DNA from: Bacteroidaceae bacterium
GTDB taxonomy: Bacteria; Bacteroidota; Bacteroidia; Bacteroidales; Bacteroidaceae
Reading direction: 5' to 3'
Assembly (NCBI GenBank): GCA_024684455.1
Contig: JAIKWU010000079.1
Span: 120,489 to 184,488 of the forward strand
DNA: 64,000 nt
The notes under the pieces were generated by a model. The model saw only the letters and a program-made list of their open reading frames with translations, did not search any database and had not been told where the DNA came from. Made by a program: the position numbers and the translations under genes. This document shows positions 8,629 through 17,332 of this stretch, piece by piece (position 1 is the first letter of the stretch; each line of letters starts with the position of its first letter).

Positions 8629-10812
8629 ATGATCAAGAAACTCATCATTGCCCTATACACACTCACCATCGTGTGTATAGGGCTTGCCACTGTCATAGAG
8701 AAACTGCGTGGCACGTCGTTTGTCAGTGAATACATCTATGGCGCATGGTGGTTCTCCGCTCTGTGGGCCCTGCTCACAGTGTCTGCCTGTGCCTACATCC
8801 TTCAGCGGCGGCTCTACCGACGCATGACCGTCATGCTCCTACACCTCGCATTCGTCGTCATACTGGCAGGCGCACTGACCACCCACCTCTGGGCACGCAG
8901 AGGCACAGTCGGACTTCGTACAGGCAATCGCGTCACGTCATACACCGACCAACACGGGCACCCGCAGCCTCTACCCTTCACACTGACACTGAGCGAGTTT
9001 CGCATCATCAACTATCCAGGCACCGATGCCCCGCTCGACTTCCAGAGCGTCATCCAATGCGACAACGAGAAAGAAGTCATCGTTTCCATGAACCACATCG
9101 GACAAATCGACGGCTACCGCCTGTTCCAGTCCAGTTATGACTCAGACCAAGGAGGCGTTACTCTCGGCGTCAGTTACGACCCCTACGGCATCGCCATCAC
9201 CTACGCAGGCTACCTACTGCTCCTTGTTGGCATCATCGCCACATTGCTGTCCCGACAGACACACATGCGCTCGCTCTACCGTAAAGCCATTACAGGTGTG
9301 ATGCTACTGACGAGCCTCAGCACCCATGCCCAAAACGACCTGTCCGCCGTCGATGCTGACATCGCACATCGAATCGCCACCATTCAGACATACTATAACA
9401 ACCGTATCTGTCCTCTCAACACCGTTGCCACAGACTTCGTCACAAAACTCACTGGCAGCGCCACCTGGAACGGCTACAGCGCCGACGAGATATTCACCAG
9501 TTGGATGATCTACTACTCGCCCTGGGAACAGCAGAAACTCATCCGCATCAAGAGTCGCGATGTGCAGCAGTTGTTAGGCATCGACAACCCATGGGCTTCC
9601 TACAGCGACTTTCTGAATGAATATCATGAATACAAACTGAAAGATGCCATGGAGGCTTTAAGACAAGGGAACAGCCCTATAGACAAGAAGTCACTCACAG
9701 AGGCAGATGAGAAGTTCCAATTGGTGGAAATGTTCTATCGTGGACAGTTCATCCGCATTTTCCCATACAGCATTGACGGCAATGTCAACTGGTACTCTCC
9801 TGGCACACCCACATTGCCCCGCTCCATCCCCGTGAAAGAACAGTTTTTCATCAAGCAGTCGATGGACTATCTGACAGAAAGCATCGTTACAGGTCAACAT
9901 GACCGAGCCGTGGAAATCATTGAAAAAATCAAACTCTTCCAGCAGTCGATGATAGGTCCTCTGTTACCGAATAAAAGCAAGACAAAGGCTGAGATTCTCT
10001 ACAACACCCTGAGAAGTCAGAAATGGCCTGTTTTTCTTGCACTGACTCTCAGCCTGTTTCTCTGCATCGTCACGCTCACGCTGACCAGACCCCACCGCCT
10101 CCTCACCCTGCTGGGGAGAGGGTTAGGAGGTGGTCTGTTCCTCTATGTCACCCTGTTGCTGGGATTGCGTGGGTGGCTTAGCGGCCATATACCCGTGAGC
10201 AATGGCCATGAGACCATGCTGTTCATGGCATGGGCTACGCTTCTGTTGACTCTTCTGTTTCACCGAAAGTTTCCCGTCATCATTGGCTTTGGACCGTTAG
10301 TGGCCTCCTTCTGCCTACTCGTATCCATGCTGGCAGGCAGCAATTCACAGATTACGCCGCTGATGCCAGTGCTCCAGTCACCCCTGCTCTCCATCCATGT
10401 GATGACGGTCATGTGTGCCTATGCGCTATTCGCTCTGCAAATGCTTTTGGGCATACAAGGTATCATCTTAGCCACACACCACTTCCGGAAGCAGAGAGAC
10501 GAGGCATTAGAGCGAATCACCGCCATGTCGCAATTTCTGCTCTACCCCGCCGTCGCACTGCTTGCCATCGGCATCTTTCTTGGAGCCGTCTGGGCCAACG
10601 TCTCGTGGGGCAACTACTGGTCGTGGGACCCGAAGGAATCGTGGGCACTCATCACCCTCATGGTTTATGCCGCACCCCTACACAAAGCGACCATTCACCT
10701 TTTCCAGAAGCCACTCGCCTATCACATCTACATGGTCTGTGCCTTTCTTGCCGTACTCATCACCTACTTCGGCGTCAACTTCCTGTTAGGAGGAATGCAT
10801 AGTTATGCCTGA
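8629..10812 (+). CDS. ccsBA: Fused cytochrome c synthase (ResB/CcsB + CcsA)
   Basis: This 727-aa membrane protein joins a ResB/CcsB-like N-terminal half (four helices and a large periplasmic part, about 1-480) to a CcsA heme-handling half (about 500-727). The CcsA part carries the WWD signature as WGNYWSWDPKESW near residue 663 and a conserved VSNGHETMLFMAW segment near 523. System II synthases of this fused type move heme out and attach it to CxxCH motifs. It starts 9 bp after the di-heme gene, so its likely client is that protein. The linker between halves (about 486-502) is encoded by a G/C-rich palindromic element (10086-10137). Confidence 0.93.
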   Translation: MIKKLIIALYTLTIVCIGLATVIEKLRGTSFVSEYIYGAWWFSALWALLTVSACAYILQRRLYRRMTVMLLHLAFVVILAGALTTHLWARRGTVGLRTGNRVTSYTDQHGHPQPLPFTLTLSEFRIINYPGTDAPLDFQSVIQCDNEKEVIVSMNHIGQIDGYRLFQSSYDSDQGGVTLGVSYDPYGIAITYAGYLLLLVGIIATLLSRQTHMRSLYRKAITGVMLLTSLSTHAQNDLSAVDADIAHRIATIQTYYNNRICPLNTVATDFVTKLTGSATWNGYSADEIFTSWMIYYSPWEQQKLIRIKSRDVQQLLGIDNPWASYSDFLNEYHEYKLKDAMEALRQGNSPIDKKSLTEADEKFQLVEMFYRGQFIRIFPYSIDGNVNWYSPGTPTLPRSIPVKEQFFIKQSMDYLTESIVTGQHDRAVEIIEKIKLFQQSMIGPLLPNKSKTKAEILYNTLRSQKWPVFLALTLSLFLCIVTLTLTRPHRLLTLLGRGLGGGLFLYVTLLLGLRGWLSGHIPVSNGHETMLFMAWATLLLTLLFHRKFPVIIGFGPLVASFCLLVSMLAGSNSQITPLMPVLQSPLLSIHVMTVMCAYALFALQMLLGIQGIILATHHFRKQRDEALERITAMSQFLLYPAVALLAIGIFLGAVWANVSWGNYWSWDPKESWALITLMVYAAPLHKATIHLFQKPLAYHIYMVCAFLAVLITYFGVNFLLGGMHSYA
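10086..10137 (+). repeat. G/C-rich palindromic element inside ccsBA
   Basis: The imperfect inverted repeat has outer arms CAGACC and GGTCTG and an inner CTCACCCT/AGAGGGTTAGG core. It is translated in frame as a Leu/Gly/Arg-rich linker (HRLLTLLGRGLGGG). It belongs to the same general class as the elements in feoAB, priA and the 42.4-kb gap. Confidence 0.7.
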
Positions 10813-10847
10813 TCATTCGTACTTCGTTCTATCAACAGCCGCCCCCT

Positions 10848-10971
10848 CGAAAAAAATCAAGTAAACTTGTTTTTTTTGCTTGCTTAATCGTACCTTTGAC
10901 GTCGTCGAAGGTACTCACGCTCGACAATTCTCAAATTAATTTGGAATTGTACTCACTTAATCGTACCTTTG
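10848..10971 (+). repeat. Dispersed intergenic repeat carrying a promoter (copy 1)
   Basis: This block matches the minus strand of 57906-58105: CGAAAAAAATCAA, then TTGCTTGCTTAATCGTACCTTT, then CACGCTCGACAATTCTCAAAT, then TTTGGAATTGTACTC. It ends in a complete promoter, TTTG (10940-10943), a 20-nt spacer and TACCTTTG (10964-10971), pointing toward the DUF4491 gene. A second TACCTTTG lies earlier in the element. The rest of the 10813-11091 gap contains ACACGGAAAAA direct repeats and nothing else recognised. Confidence 0.75.
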
Positions 10972-11091
10972 CACACGAATACTTAACCACGGAAAAACAC
11001 GGAAAAAACTGAAACACACGGAAAAATTCTGTGTTGTTCCGAGCATTTCGAGTTTTTCCGTTGTTTATTCCTTTACTTCTTTAATAAGCGT

Positions 11092-11394
11092 ATGAACTTC
11101 ACTGGTATTATCATTGCCATCATGACCTTTCTCACCATTGGCATCTGGCATCCTATTGTCATCAAGACTGAGTATTACTGGGGCACTCGTCCGTGGATCA
11201 TCTATCTTCTTGTCGGGTTGGGTTGCTGTACGGCTGCCCTCTTCATCGACAACATCTACCTTTCTTCTTTTCTGGGTGTCTTCGGGGCTTCTGCCCTATG
11301 GGGCATCGGCGAACTCTTCGCACAGAAAAAACGTGTGGAGAAAGGATGGTTCCCAAAAAATCCAAAAAGGGAAGGGGGGGACATTGAACATTGA
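11092..11394 (+). CDS. DUF4491 family small membrane protein
   Basis: This 100-aa protein has three predicted membrane helices (about 3-20, 33-52, 56-77) and the family's typical segments: MNFTGIIIA at the start, HPIVIKTEYYWGTRPW, LGVFGASALWGIGELF and the C-terminal KRVEKGWFPKNPKR. DUF4491 is a Bacteroidota family without known function. It appears to be a single-gene unit driven by the promoter inside the upstream dispersed repeat. The stop codon lies inside a four-unit heptamer repeat at 11383-11410. Confidence 0.9.
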   Translation: MNFTGIIIAIMTFLTIGIWHPIVIKTEYYWGTRPWIIYLLVGLGCCTAALFIDNIYLSSFLGVFGASALWGIGELFAQKKRVEKGWFPKNPKREGGDIEH

Positions 11395-11410
11395 ACAATG
11401 AACAATGAAC
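11383..11410 (+). repeat. Tandem heptamer repeat after DUF4491
   Basis: The units ATTGAAC, ATTGAAC, AATGAAC and AATGAAC include the last codons and stop of the DUF4491 gene. Confidence 0.8.
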
Positions 11411-11460
11411 TTGAAAGGAAGTTATGGAGAATTTATGGAGGATTCTTTTCAGGGTTCAAG

Positions 11461-14208
11461 TTAATTGTTAACTTTTACTTTCTTGACCGTCGTGCTGCCG
11501 TCGGCTCGACGTTCCTTTACGATGAGGAGTCCTCGGACGGGCTGGGCGATGCGCAGTCCGCTTGGGGTGTAGTAGTCGGTGGCGACAACGGGTGAGGTTG
11601 CTGCAGGCGTGGGGGTGTCGATGCCTGTGGGCTGTCCCTCCATGACGGCACGGACATCGTCGGCTGTGAGGGCGTAATTGTAGATTTGCACGTCGTCGAT
11701 GTAGCCTAAGAAGAACGGATCGGGAGCAAACTGACTGCGACCGATATAGTTGAGTCCTGGACGGAAGTCACTTGGACGGAGTGTGATGCTCTCGGTCGAG
11801 CCCCATTCTTCACCATTGACGTAGAGTTTGACTTCGGTGTCGGATATCGTGGCAGCCACATGACACCAGACATTCGTCGGCAGGGGTGATTCGCAGGTGA
11901 GCGTCTGCTCGCCTCCGCCATTCTTGATGCCGAGACTCAGTTTTCCCGACCCGTTGGAGGGGGTGAGGAAGAGGTACTGGTCGGTGCTGTTGCCGAAGTC
12001 GAAGATGCGCTGCCAGGCATTGCCGCCTCGCCAGCGCACCCACATGGCTACAGTCATCTGTTTCTGGTTGCCAACTTCGTGCGGCAGGGCAAGGTAGTGT
12101 TTGGCGGTAGAGCCCGAATTGAGCATGAGGGCGGCGGTGCCTTCCTTGTGCAGGGCATCGGTGGTCTGGTAGGAGGGCTCTATATCACAGACGGCATCAA
12201 ACTGGTTTTCGGTGTCGTCGAGCAGTGTCTGGTTGAAAGTATAGTGGGCAATGAGGGCCGGTGCGCCACTTGCCTGTCCACCCACAAGGTTGGAGTCGGC
12301 CGAACGGTTGCCTGCGGCATCGACTGCCTTTACTTTATAGAGATAGGCTGTGCCAGCCTCACAGGTGTTGTCGATGAACTGTGTACCGGTGATTCCCCGA
12401 CCGATGGTCTGCCAGTTTGCTCCCGCCTCGGTCGTCGCCTCGCCGCGCAGCACGATATAGGAGGACAGGTCCGTTTCCGTATTTGCATCCCACTGCAACA
12501 GAACCGATGCCGTCTGAGGTGTGGCGGTCAGCCCTACAGGAGCGGCGGGGGCCGTCAATTCGCAACGTGTATCTGCTGGAACGAGTCGCCAGCGCAGGAA
12601 GCGGTCGGTGGCCTTGAAGGCTCGCTGGGTCACATTGGTGGCCGAACTGCTCGCCAAACCCAAGAACAGGCCTGAATGGCGCGACTGGATGTAGTAGTCG
12701 CCATTGCCAGCATAGATGAAGTGCCACTGCTCGATGAGCCCCTTGCCGCCGGCATAGGCTATGATGGCTCCGTTCGTCTCAAGGTTACCGTTCTTCACGT
12801 CAATCAGACGGCCTCCTTGATTGTTGGTGATATAATAGTAACTGAAGTCTCCGCCTACTTTCGGGGAAACGGCTTCAATGGTCCATAACTCGTCGGTGCG
12901 GGTCGTGGCAGACTGGGTCGCCACGGTGATGTCGGCACCGTTCGACGAATTGCCTCCTGTTGACATGATTTTCCTCGAACGGGAATTAGGGGTCATGATG
13001 AAGTATGTACCGTCCTGAAGGGGTCCGTCGGCCACGTCCTCTCCCTTCGTAATGTGAATCGTACACTCGGCATTGGTTTGCTCTTCAGTACCGTAAGAAC
13101 CTGCGGGACCCCCTGGAATAGAGCGGGCAAACAGGCGGGTGGGTCCATAGCCGTCGTAGAAGACGTCGCAGTCCTGACTGGCGAGTTCGAAGGTGTTGGG
13201 ATTGGCCTGACGTTCGCTCGAACCGATGAAGGCATCGACACTGCCGTCGGGCAAGCGATAGACGCAGCCTGCCGTCCATGTCTTGCGGCTCTCGCCGTAG
13301 CCCAGCCGACGCCCGCCACTGGTGGCTTGGCAGTAGCGGCCACGGGTCACTCCGTCGAAGCCCCACCAGATGCCGTTCTGCAGGCCGTATTCAGCACCCA
13401 CGAAGGCCTCCATCGTGTTGTGCAGTTCGTCGGCCGTGGCCACGTTGCCGTCGGCACGCACGGTCTGGAAGAACTTGGCATAGTTGTCGAACGAGCCTGC
13501 CAACTGGTGCGTGTTTCCCTCGTTCACGTAGGGTTTCATGTAGTTATACCATTCGAGCGCACCGTCGGTGTTCAAGGTGTTGCCCGCACTGATACGGATG
13601 TCGTCGAAGAAGGGGTCGGCACGCAGCAACTTCACGACGGCGAGAAAGTCGGCCTTCGTTCCCTGTCCGTTGTAAGTATAGTCGGGCTCGTTCATCGGCG
13701 CGATGGACTCGATGGTCATGCCTAATTTCTGAGCCTCGATGGTCGTCGCCTTGATGACGTTGTACCAGTTCTTAGGCTTGCCGCGATAGTTGTCATGCAA
13801 TTTCGCCGAGTCGCAAGGGTCGGCATTCAGCAGCACGGAAGTCGTACCCACAGCCTTTAGATTGGCCACGCGATCCTTCAGTGCATTTTGCTGCTCCAAG
13901 GACAATGTCAAGTCGTCACCCACCAAGTCGGTCGGCTGAAACGACAGACGGCCGTAGCCGAGGTTCTCTTTTCCAATATGGATTGCACCGCGGCGCACAT
14001 TGTTTCCGTCGTTCCACGCTGTATCCATGCCCCAGCGGATGCGCCGTTCGACCCCCTCACCTGTGAACATATAGTTTACGCGCGTTGAAGAGGCTGTCGG
14101 TGCCAACATCCACATCGAAGAATGAGGCGTGCGTTCCTGCGCCTCCACTTTCGTACTGGAGATAAGGCATCCGATGAGTAAGGTAAAAAGGTAATGTTGA
14201 GTCTTCAT
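11461..14208 (-). CDS. Secreted GH30-like glycoside hydrolase with ricin, Fn3 and LamG modules (paralogue 1)
   Basis: This 915-aa secreted protein has a signal peptide (about 1-23), then a (beta/alpha)8-like catalytic region (about 25-380) with the clan-A acid/base motif MNEP (E174) and a candidate nucleophile in GAEYG (E273). A ricin-like lectin module (about 395-550, QWHFIYAGNGDYYIQS), an Fn3 domain (about 560-640), a LamG/concanavalin-like domain (about 655-845) and a Por-secretion-like tail follow. GH30 is the closest family I can suggest; the linkage cleaved is unknown. It is about two-thirds identical along its length to the next upstream gene, so the pair is a tandem duplication. It has its own promoter, overlapped by an inverted repeat. 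Confidence 0.7.
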   Translation of the reverse strand: MKTQHYLFTLLIGCLISSTKVEAQERTPHSSMWMLAPTASSTRVNYMFTGEGVERRIRWGMDTAWNDGNNVRRGAIHIGKENLGYGRLSFQPTDLVGDDLTLSLEQQNALKDRVANLKAVGTTSVLLNADPCDSAKLHDNYRGKPKNWYNVIKATTIEAQKLGMTIESIAPMNEPDYTYNGQGTKADFLAVVKLLRADPFFDDIRISAGNTLNTDGALEWYNYMKPYVNEGNTHQLAGSFDNYAKFFQTVRADGNVATADELHNTMEAFVGAEYGLQNGIWWGFDGVTRGRYCQATSGGRRLGYGESRKTWTAGCVYRLPDGSVDAFIGSSERQANPNTFELASQDCDVFYDGYGPTRLFARSIPGGPAGSYGTEEQTNAECTIHITKGEDVADGPLQDGTYFIMTPNSRSRKIMSTGGNSSNGADITVATQSATTRTDELWTIEAVSPKVGGDFSYYYITNNQGGRLIDVKNGNLETNGAIIAYAGGKGLIEQWHFIYAGNGDYYIQSRHSGLFLGLASSSATNVTQRAFKATDRFLRWRLVPADTRCELTAPAAPVGLTATPQTASVLLQWDANTETDLSSYIVLRGEATTEAGANWQTIGRGITGTQFIDNTCEAGTAYLYKVKAVDAAGNRSADSNLVGGQASGAPALIAHYTFNQTLLDDTENQFDAVCDIEPSYQTTDALHKEGTAALMLNSGSTAKHYLALPHEVGNQKQMTVAMWVRWRGGNAWQRIFDFGNSTDQYLFLTPSNGSGKLSLGIKNGGGEQTLTCESPLPTNVWCHVAATISDTEVKLYVNGEEWGSTESITLRPSDFRPGLNYIGRSQFAPDPFFLGYIDDVQIYNYALTADDVRAVMEGQPTGIDTPTPAATSPVVATDYYTPSGLRIAQPVRGLLIVKERRADGSTTVKKVKVNN

Positions 14209-14226
14209 CTTTTAGAATGTTTAGGT

Positions 14227-14279
14227 GTTCTGATTGTTTTAATGCTGCAAAGGTACAAAAAACAATCAGAACGCTCAAA
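14227..14279 (-). promoter_or_regulatory. Promoter with overlapping 14-bp inverted repeat
   Basis: On the minus strand: -33 TTTG (14276-14279), a 20-nt spacer and -7 TACCTTTG (14248-14255). The arms GTTCTGATTGTTTT (14227-14240) and AAAACAATCAGAAC (14259-14272) are exact reverse complements; one lies in the promoter spacer and the other just past the start site. The placement suggests an operator or a leader hairpin. Confidence 0.7.
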
Positions 14280-14285
14280 TAATTA

Positions 14286-14322
14286 GTAAAAAAAACGCTT
14301 AGCGTGGATGCTAAGCGCTGAG
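14286..14322 (-). terminator. Rho-independent terminator of GH30-like paralogue 2
   Basis: The stem GCTAAGCG / CGCTTAGC is followed on the minus strand by a run of eight T. It separates the two paralogous genes, so they are transcribed independently. Confidence 0.75.
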
Positions 14323-14349
14323 TTGTAGTGATAGAGTGTATGGAGACTG

Positions 14350-17082
14350 CTACCGCAGCACCTTTTTCGTGGTCACGCTACCGTCTGAACGGGTCTGCCT
14401 CACAATGTAGAGTCCACGGACGGGCTGCTGCGTACGCTGGCCGTCAAGGGTATAGTATTGAGTAGCCACGACAGCGACGGCAGAAGGCTCCGTCATGCTT
14501 TCCACAACAGTAGGGCCTCCGTTCATGAGGGTAAGGATTTCGTCGGTGGTGAGGGAGTAGTTGTAGATGTTCAGGTCGTCGATGTAGCCCACGAGGAAGG
14601 GTGTGTTGGCATAGGGGGCGCGTCCGATGCAGCAGAGTACAGGACGGATGTCGCGTGGACGGAGCGTGATTTCATCGCTCGATACCACCACCTCGCCATC
14701 GACATAGAGGGTGACTTCCGAGTCGGACATCGTGACTGCCACGTGATGCCAGACATTTTTCGGGAATCCTGTCTCGCTGATGAGTGCCTGCTCCGTGTCA
14801 CCGTTCTTGATGGTGAGCCTCATCTTTCCGTCGATATCGGAAGGGGTGAAGTTGACGTATTGGTCGGGACCAGCAGCGAAGTCGAAGATGGGCTGATTGG
14901 CATTGCCGCCACGCCAGCGCAGCCACATAGCAAAGGTCATCTGGCTCAGGTTGCCCACTTCGTGAGGCAGGGAGAGATAGCGTTTGCCCGTGCCAGCGGA
15001 GTTAATCATGAGCGAGGCGGTGCCTTCCTTGTGTAGGGCATCCGTGGTCTGGTAGGCGGGAGTGACATCAGCGACGGCGTCAAACTGGTTTTCGGTGTCG
15101 TCGAGCGTGTTCTTGTCGAAGTTGTAGTGGCAGATGAGGGCCGGCGTGTTGCTGGGCTGTGCGGACACGAGCGATGAGCCTGCCGAACGGTTGCCTGCCA
15201 CATCGACTGCTATGATTTTGTAGAGCCAGAGACGGTCGGGGGCACAGGAGTTGTCGATGAACTGTGTGCCCGTAATCTGACGACCGATGGTCTGCCAGTT
15301 CTCACCTTCGTCGGTCGTAGCCTCACCGCGCAGAATGGTGTAGGAGGCAATGTCGGCATCGGTGTTGGCTTCCCACTGGAGGAGAACGGATGCCGACTGT
15401 GGCGTAGCGGTCAGTCCGACAGGTACGGCTGGCGGGGTGGTTTCACACTTGGCACCAGATGGAACGAGACGCCAGCGCTGGGTGGCATTGGTGGCAGAAA
15501 AGAATTGCTGCACGACCCTGTTGTTCCAGGTGTTGATGCCGAGGAAAAGCCCAGAGAAGCGCGACTGGATATAGTAGTCGCCATTGCCGGCATAGATGAA
15601 GTGCCACTGCTCGATGGCACCCTTACCACCAGGGTAGGCGCAGATGTTTCCGTTGTCGTTCAGATTGCTGTTATAGACATCGAGCAGTCGGTTGCGCATG
15701 TTGTTGGTAATGAAGTGGTAGCAGAAGTCGCCGCCCACACGGGCAGGCACAGCCTCAATCGTCCAAACCTCGTCGGTGCGGGTCGTGGCAGCCTGATTCG
15801 CCACGGTAACCATCGCGGCATTGTCGGAGTTGTTCGACGTGGACATAATCTGACCCGTGCCGATGTTCATCAAGAAGTATTGACCATTGACAATAGGGCT
15901 ATTGGCCACGTCGGCACCTTCGGTGATGTGGATGGTCGTCTCGGCATTGGTCTGACCAATCTGATAGCCTGTACCGCCAGGAATCTCACAACCGAACAGG
16001 CGCGTGGGACCATAGCCGTCGTAGAAGACGTCGCGGTCCTGACAGGCAAGTTCAAAGGTATTGGTGTTGGCCTGGCGTTCGCTCGAACCGAGGAAGGCAT
16101 CGACACTGCCGTCGGGCAGACGATAGACGCAACCAGCCGTCCATGTGCCGCGGCTCTCACCATAGCCCAGCCGACGTCCGCCGCTGGTGGCTTTGCAGTA
16201 GCGTCCGCGGGTCACGCCTTCGTAGCCCCACCAGATACCGTTCTGCAGGCCGTACTCCACGGCCACGAAGGCTTCCATCGTGTTGTGCAGTTCGTCGGCC
16301 GTAGCCACGTTGCCGTCGGCACGCACCGTCTGGAAGAAGTTGGCGTAGTTGTCGAACGAGCCTGCCAACTGGTGCGTGTTGCCTTCGTCAACGTAGGGCT
16401 TCATGTAGTTGTACCACTCGAGGGCTGGGTCGGTGTTCAAGGTGTTGCCCGCACTGATACGGATGTCGTCGAAGAAGGGATCTTCACGCAGCAACTTGCA
16501 TATCTGTCGGAAGTCTTCCCTCGAGCCCTGTCCTGTGTTGGTATAGTCGGGTTCGTTCATCGGCGCGATGGCTTCGACGGTCAAGCCCTGTCTTTGAACC
16601 TCCAGGACATGGGCCTTGAGCATTCTGTACCAGTTTTTGGGCTTGCCATAGTAGTTCGCTGCCAGTTTGTCGGCATTGTTCGCGGCATGGTCGCAGTTCA
16701 GCAACACCCTCGTCGAACCCGTCCGCTTCATGTTGTTGATACGGTTGGTCAGGTTTCGCTGCTGGGCATTCGACAGTTTGAAGTCGTCGCCCACAGAGTC
16801 GGAGGGCTGGAACGACACACGGCCGTAACTCAGGTTTTCACTACCAATGTGGTAGGTACCGCGAACGATGTTGTTGCGGTCGTTCCATGCCGTGTCCATA
16901 CCCCAGCGCACACGGTATTCAATCCCTTCGCCGTAGTATTGGTAGTTCACTCGTGTGGAAGCAGCGGTAGGAGCCAGCATCCACTGGCTTGAATGTGGAG
17001 TACGCTCCACCAATTCCTGCGCCACAGCCGTCGTGGACATCAGCAGCAGGAACAGACCTAAAAGAGTACGTGTCTGTGTCAT
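14350..17082 (-). CDS. Secreted GH30-like glycoside hydrolase with ricin, Fn3 and LamG modules (paralogue 2)
   Basis: This 910-aa paralogue of the downstream gene has the same module order: signal peptide (MTQTRTLLGLFLLLMSTTAVAQ), catalytic region with MNEPDYT near residue 177 and VEYG near 275, ricin-like lectin, Fn3, LamG and tail (YYTLDGQRTQQPVRGLYIV). Most differences from paralogue 1 are conservative, and both candidate catalytic Glu are kept, so both are probably active. Minor changes cluster in the ricin and LamG modules, which may shift binding specificity. A -7 box TATATTTG (minus strand, 17131-17138) lies about 50 bp upstream. A terminator follows it. Confidence 0.7.
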   Translation of the reverse strand: MTQTRTLLGLFLLLMSTTAVAQELVERTPHSSQWMLAPTAASTRVNYQYYGEGIEYRVRWGMDTAWNDRNNIVRGTYHIGSENLSYGRVSFQPSDSVGDDFKLSNAQQRNLTNRINNMKRTGSTRVLLNCDHAANNADKLAANYYGKPKNWYRMLKAHVLEVQRQGLTVEAIAPMNEPDYTNTGQGSREDFRQICKLLREDPFFDDIRISAGNTLNTDPALEWYNYMKPYVDEGNTHQLAGSFDNYANFFQTVRADGNVATADELHNTMEAFVAVEYGLQNGIWWGYEGVTRGRYCKATSGGRRLGYGESRGTWTAGCVYRLPDGSVDAFLGSSERQANTNTFELACQDRDVFYDGYGPTRLFGCEIPGGTGYQIGQTNAETTIHITEGADVANSPIVNGQYFLMNIGTGQIMSTSNNSDNAAMVTVANQAATTRTDEVWTIEAVPARVGGDFCYHFITNNMRNRLLDVYNSNLNDNGNICAYPGGKGAIEQWHFIYAGNGDYYIQSRFSGLFLGINTWNNRVVQQFFSATNATQRWRLVPSGAKCETTPPAVPVGLTATPQSASVLLQWEANTDADIASYTILRGEATTDEGENWQTIGRQITGTQFIDNSCAPDRLWLYKIIAVDVAGNRSAGSSLVSAQPSNTPALICHYNFDKNTLDDTENQFDAVADVTPAYQTTDALHKEGTASLMINSAGTGKRYLSLPHEVGNLSQMTFAMWLRWRGGNANQPIFDFAAGPDQYVNFTPSDIDGKMRLTIKNGDTEQALISETGFPKNVWHHVAVTMSDSEVTLYVDGEVVVSSDEITLRPRDIRPVLCCIGRAPYANTPFLVGYIDDLNIYNYSLTTDEILTLMNGGPTVVESMTEPSAVAVVATQYYTLDGQRTQQPVRGLYIVRQTRSDGSVTTKKVLR

Positions 17083-17130
17083 GTAGTTAGTGTTAGTTAA
17101 TTGTTAGGAATGAGGTTGATAAATTACGTG

Positions 17131-17242
17131 CAAATATAAACAAAAAGACTCCGTTTCCGTACAATAGTTTAAGTCTTTTTCCAAATACCTCTCATTTTTT
17201 TAACTTATAACTTTTATCTTTTAACTTTTTACCTTAACTTTG
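17131..17242. promoter_or_regulatory. Divergent promoter region between GH30-like paralogue 2 and the CYTH gene
   Basis: There is a minus-strand -7 box TATATTTG at 17131-17138 and a plus-strand -7 box TAACTTTG at 17235-17242. A 9-bp inverted repeat (AAAAAGACT...AGTCTTTTT, about 17142-17180) lies between. Five heptamers (TTTTAAC, TTATAAC, TTTTATC, TTTTAAC, TTTTTAC; 17198-17232) abut the plus-strand box. No clear -33 box was found for either side. Confidence 0.5.
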
Positions 17243-17332
17243 TACACAGATTTTGAAGTAGCGCGTGCAACAGTACGCTTTCTCGCCGAGCGGCGACAAA
17301 ATTGCCGAATCAAAGACTTAATCGTAGTGAAC

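Noticed and set aside
11398-11595. ORF 11398..11595 (+, 65 aa) after DUF4491
   Set aside because: It overlaps the end of the GH30-like gene on the other strand, begins in a heptamer repeat, and its product has no family-like features.
14286-14322. Assigning the 14.3-kb hairpin to the CCAAGCACTTGG array family
   Set aside because: It shares TAAGCG-like words but has a single stem and no 22-bp spacing; it is an ordinary terminator.
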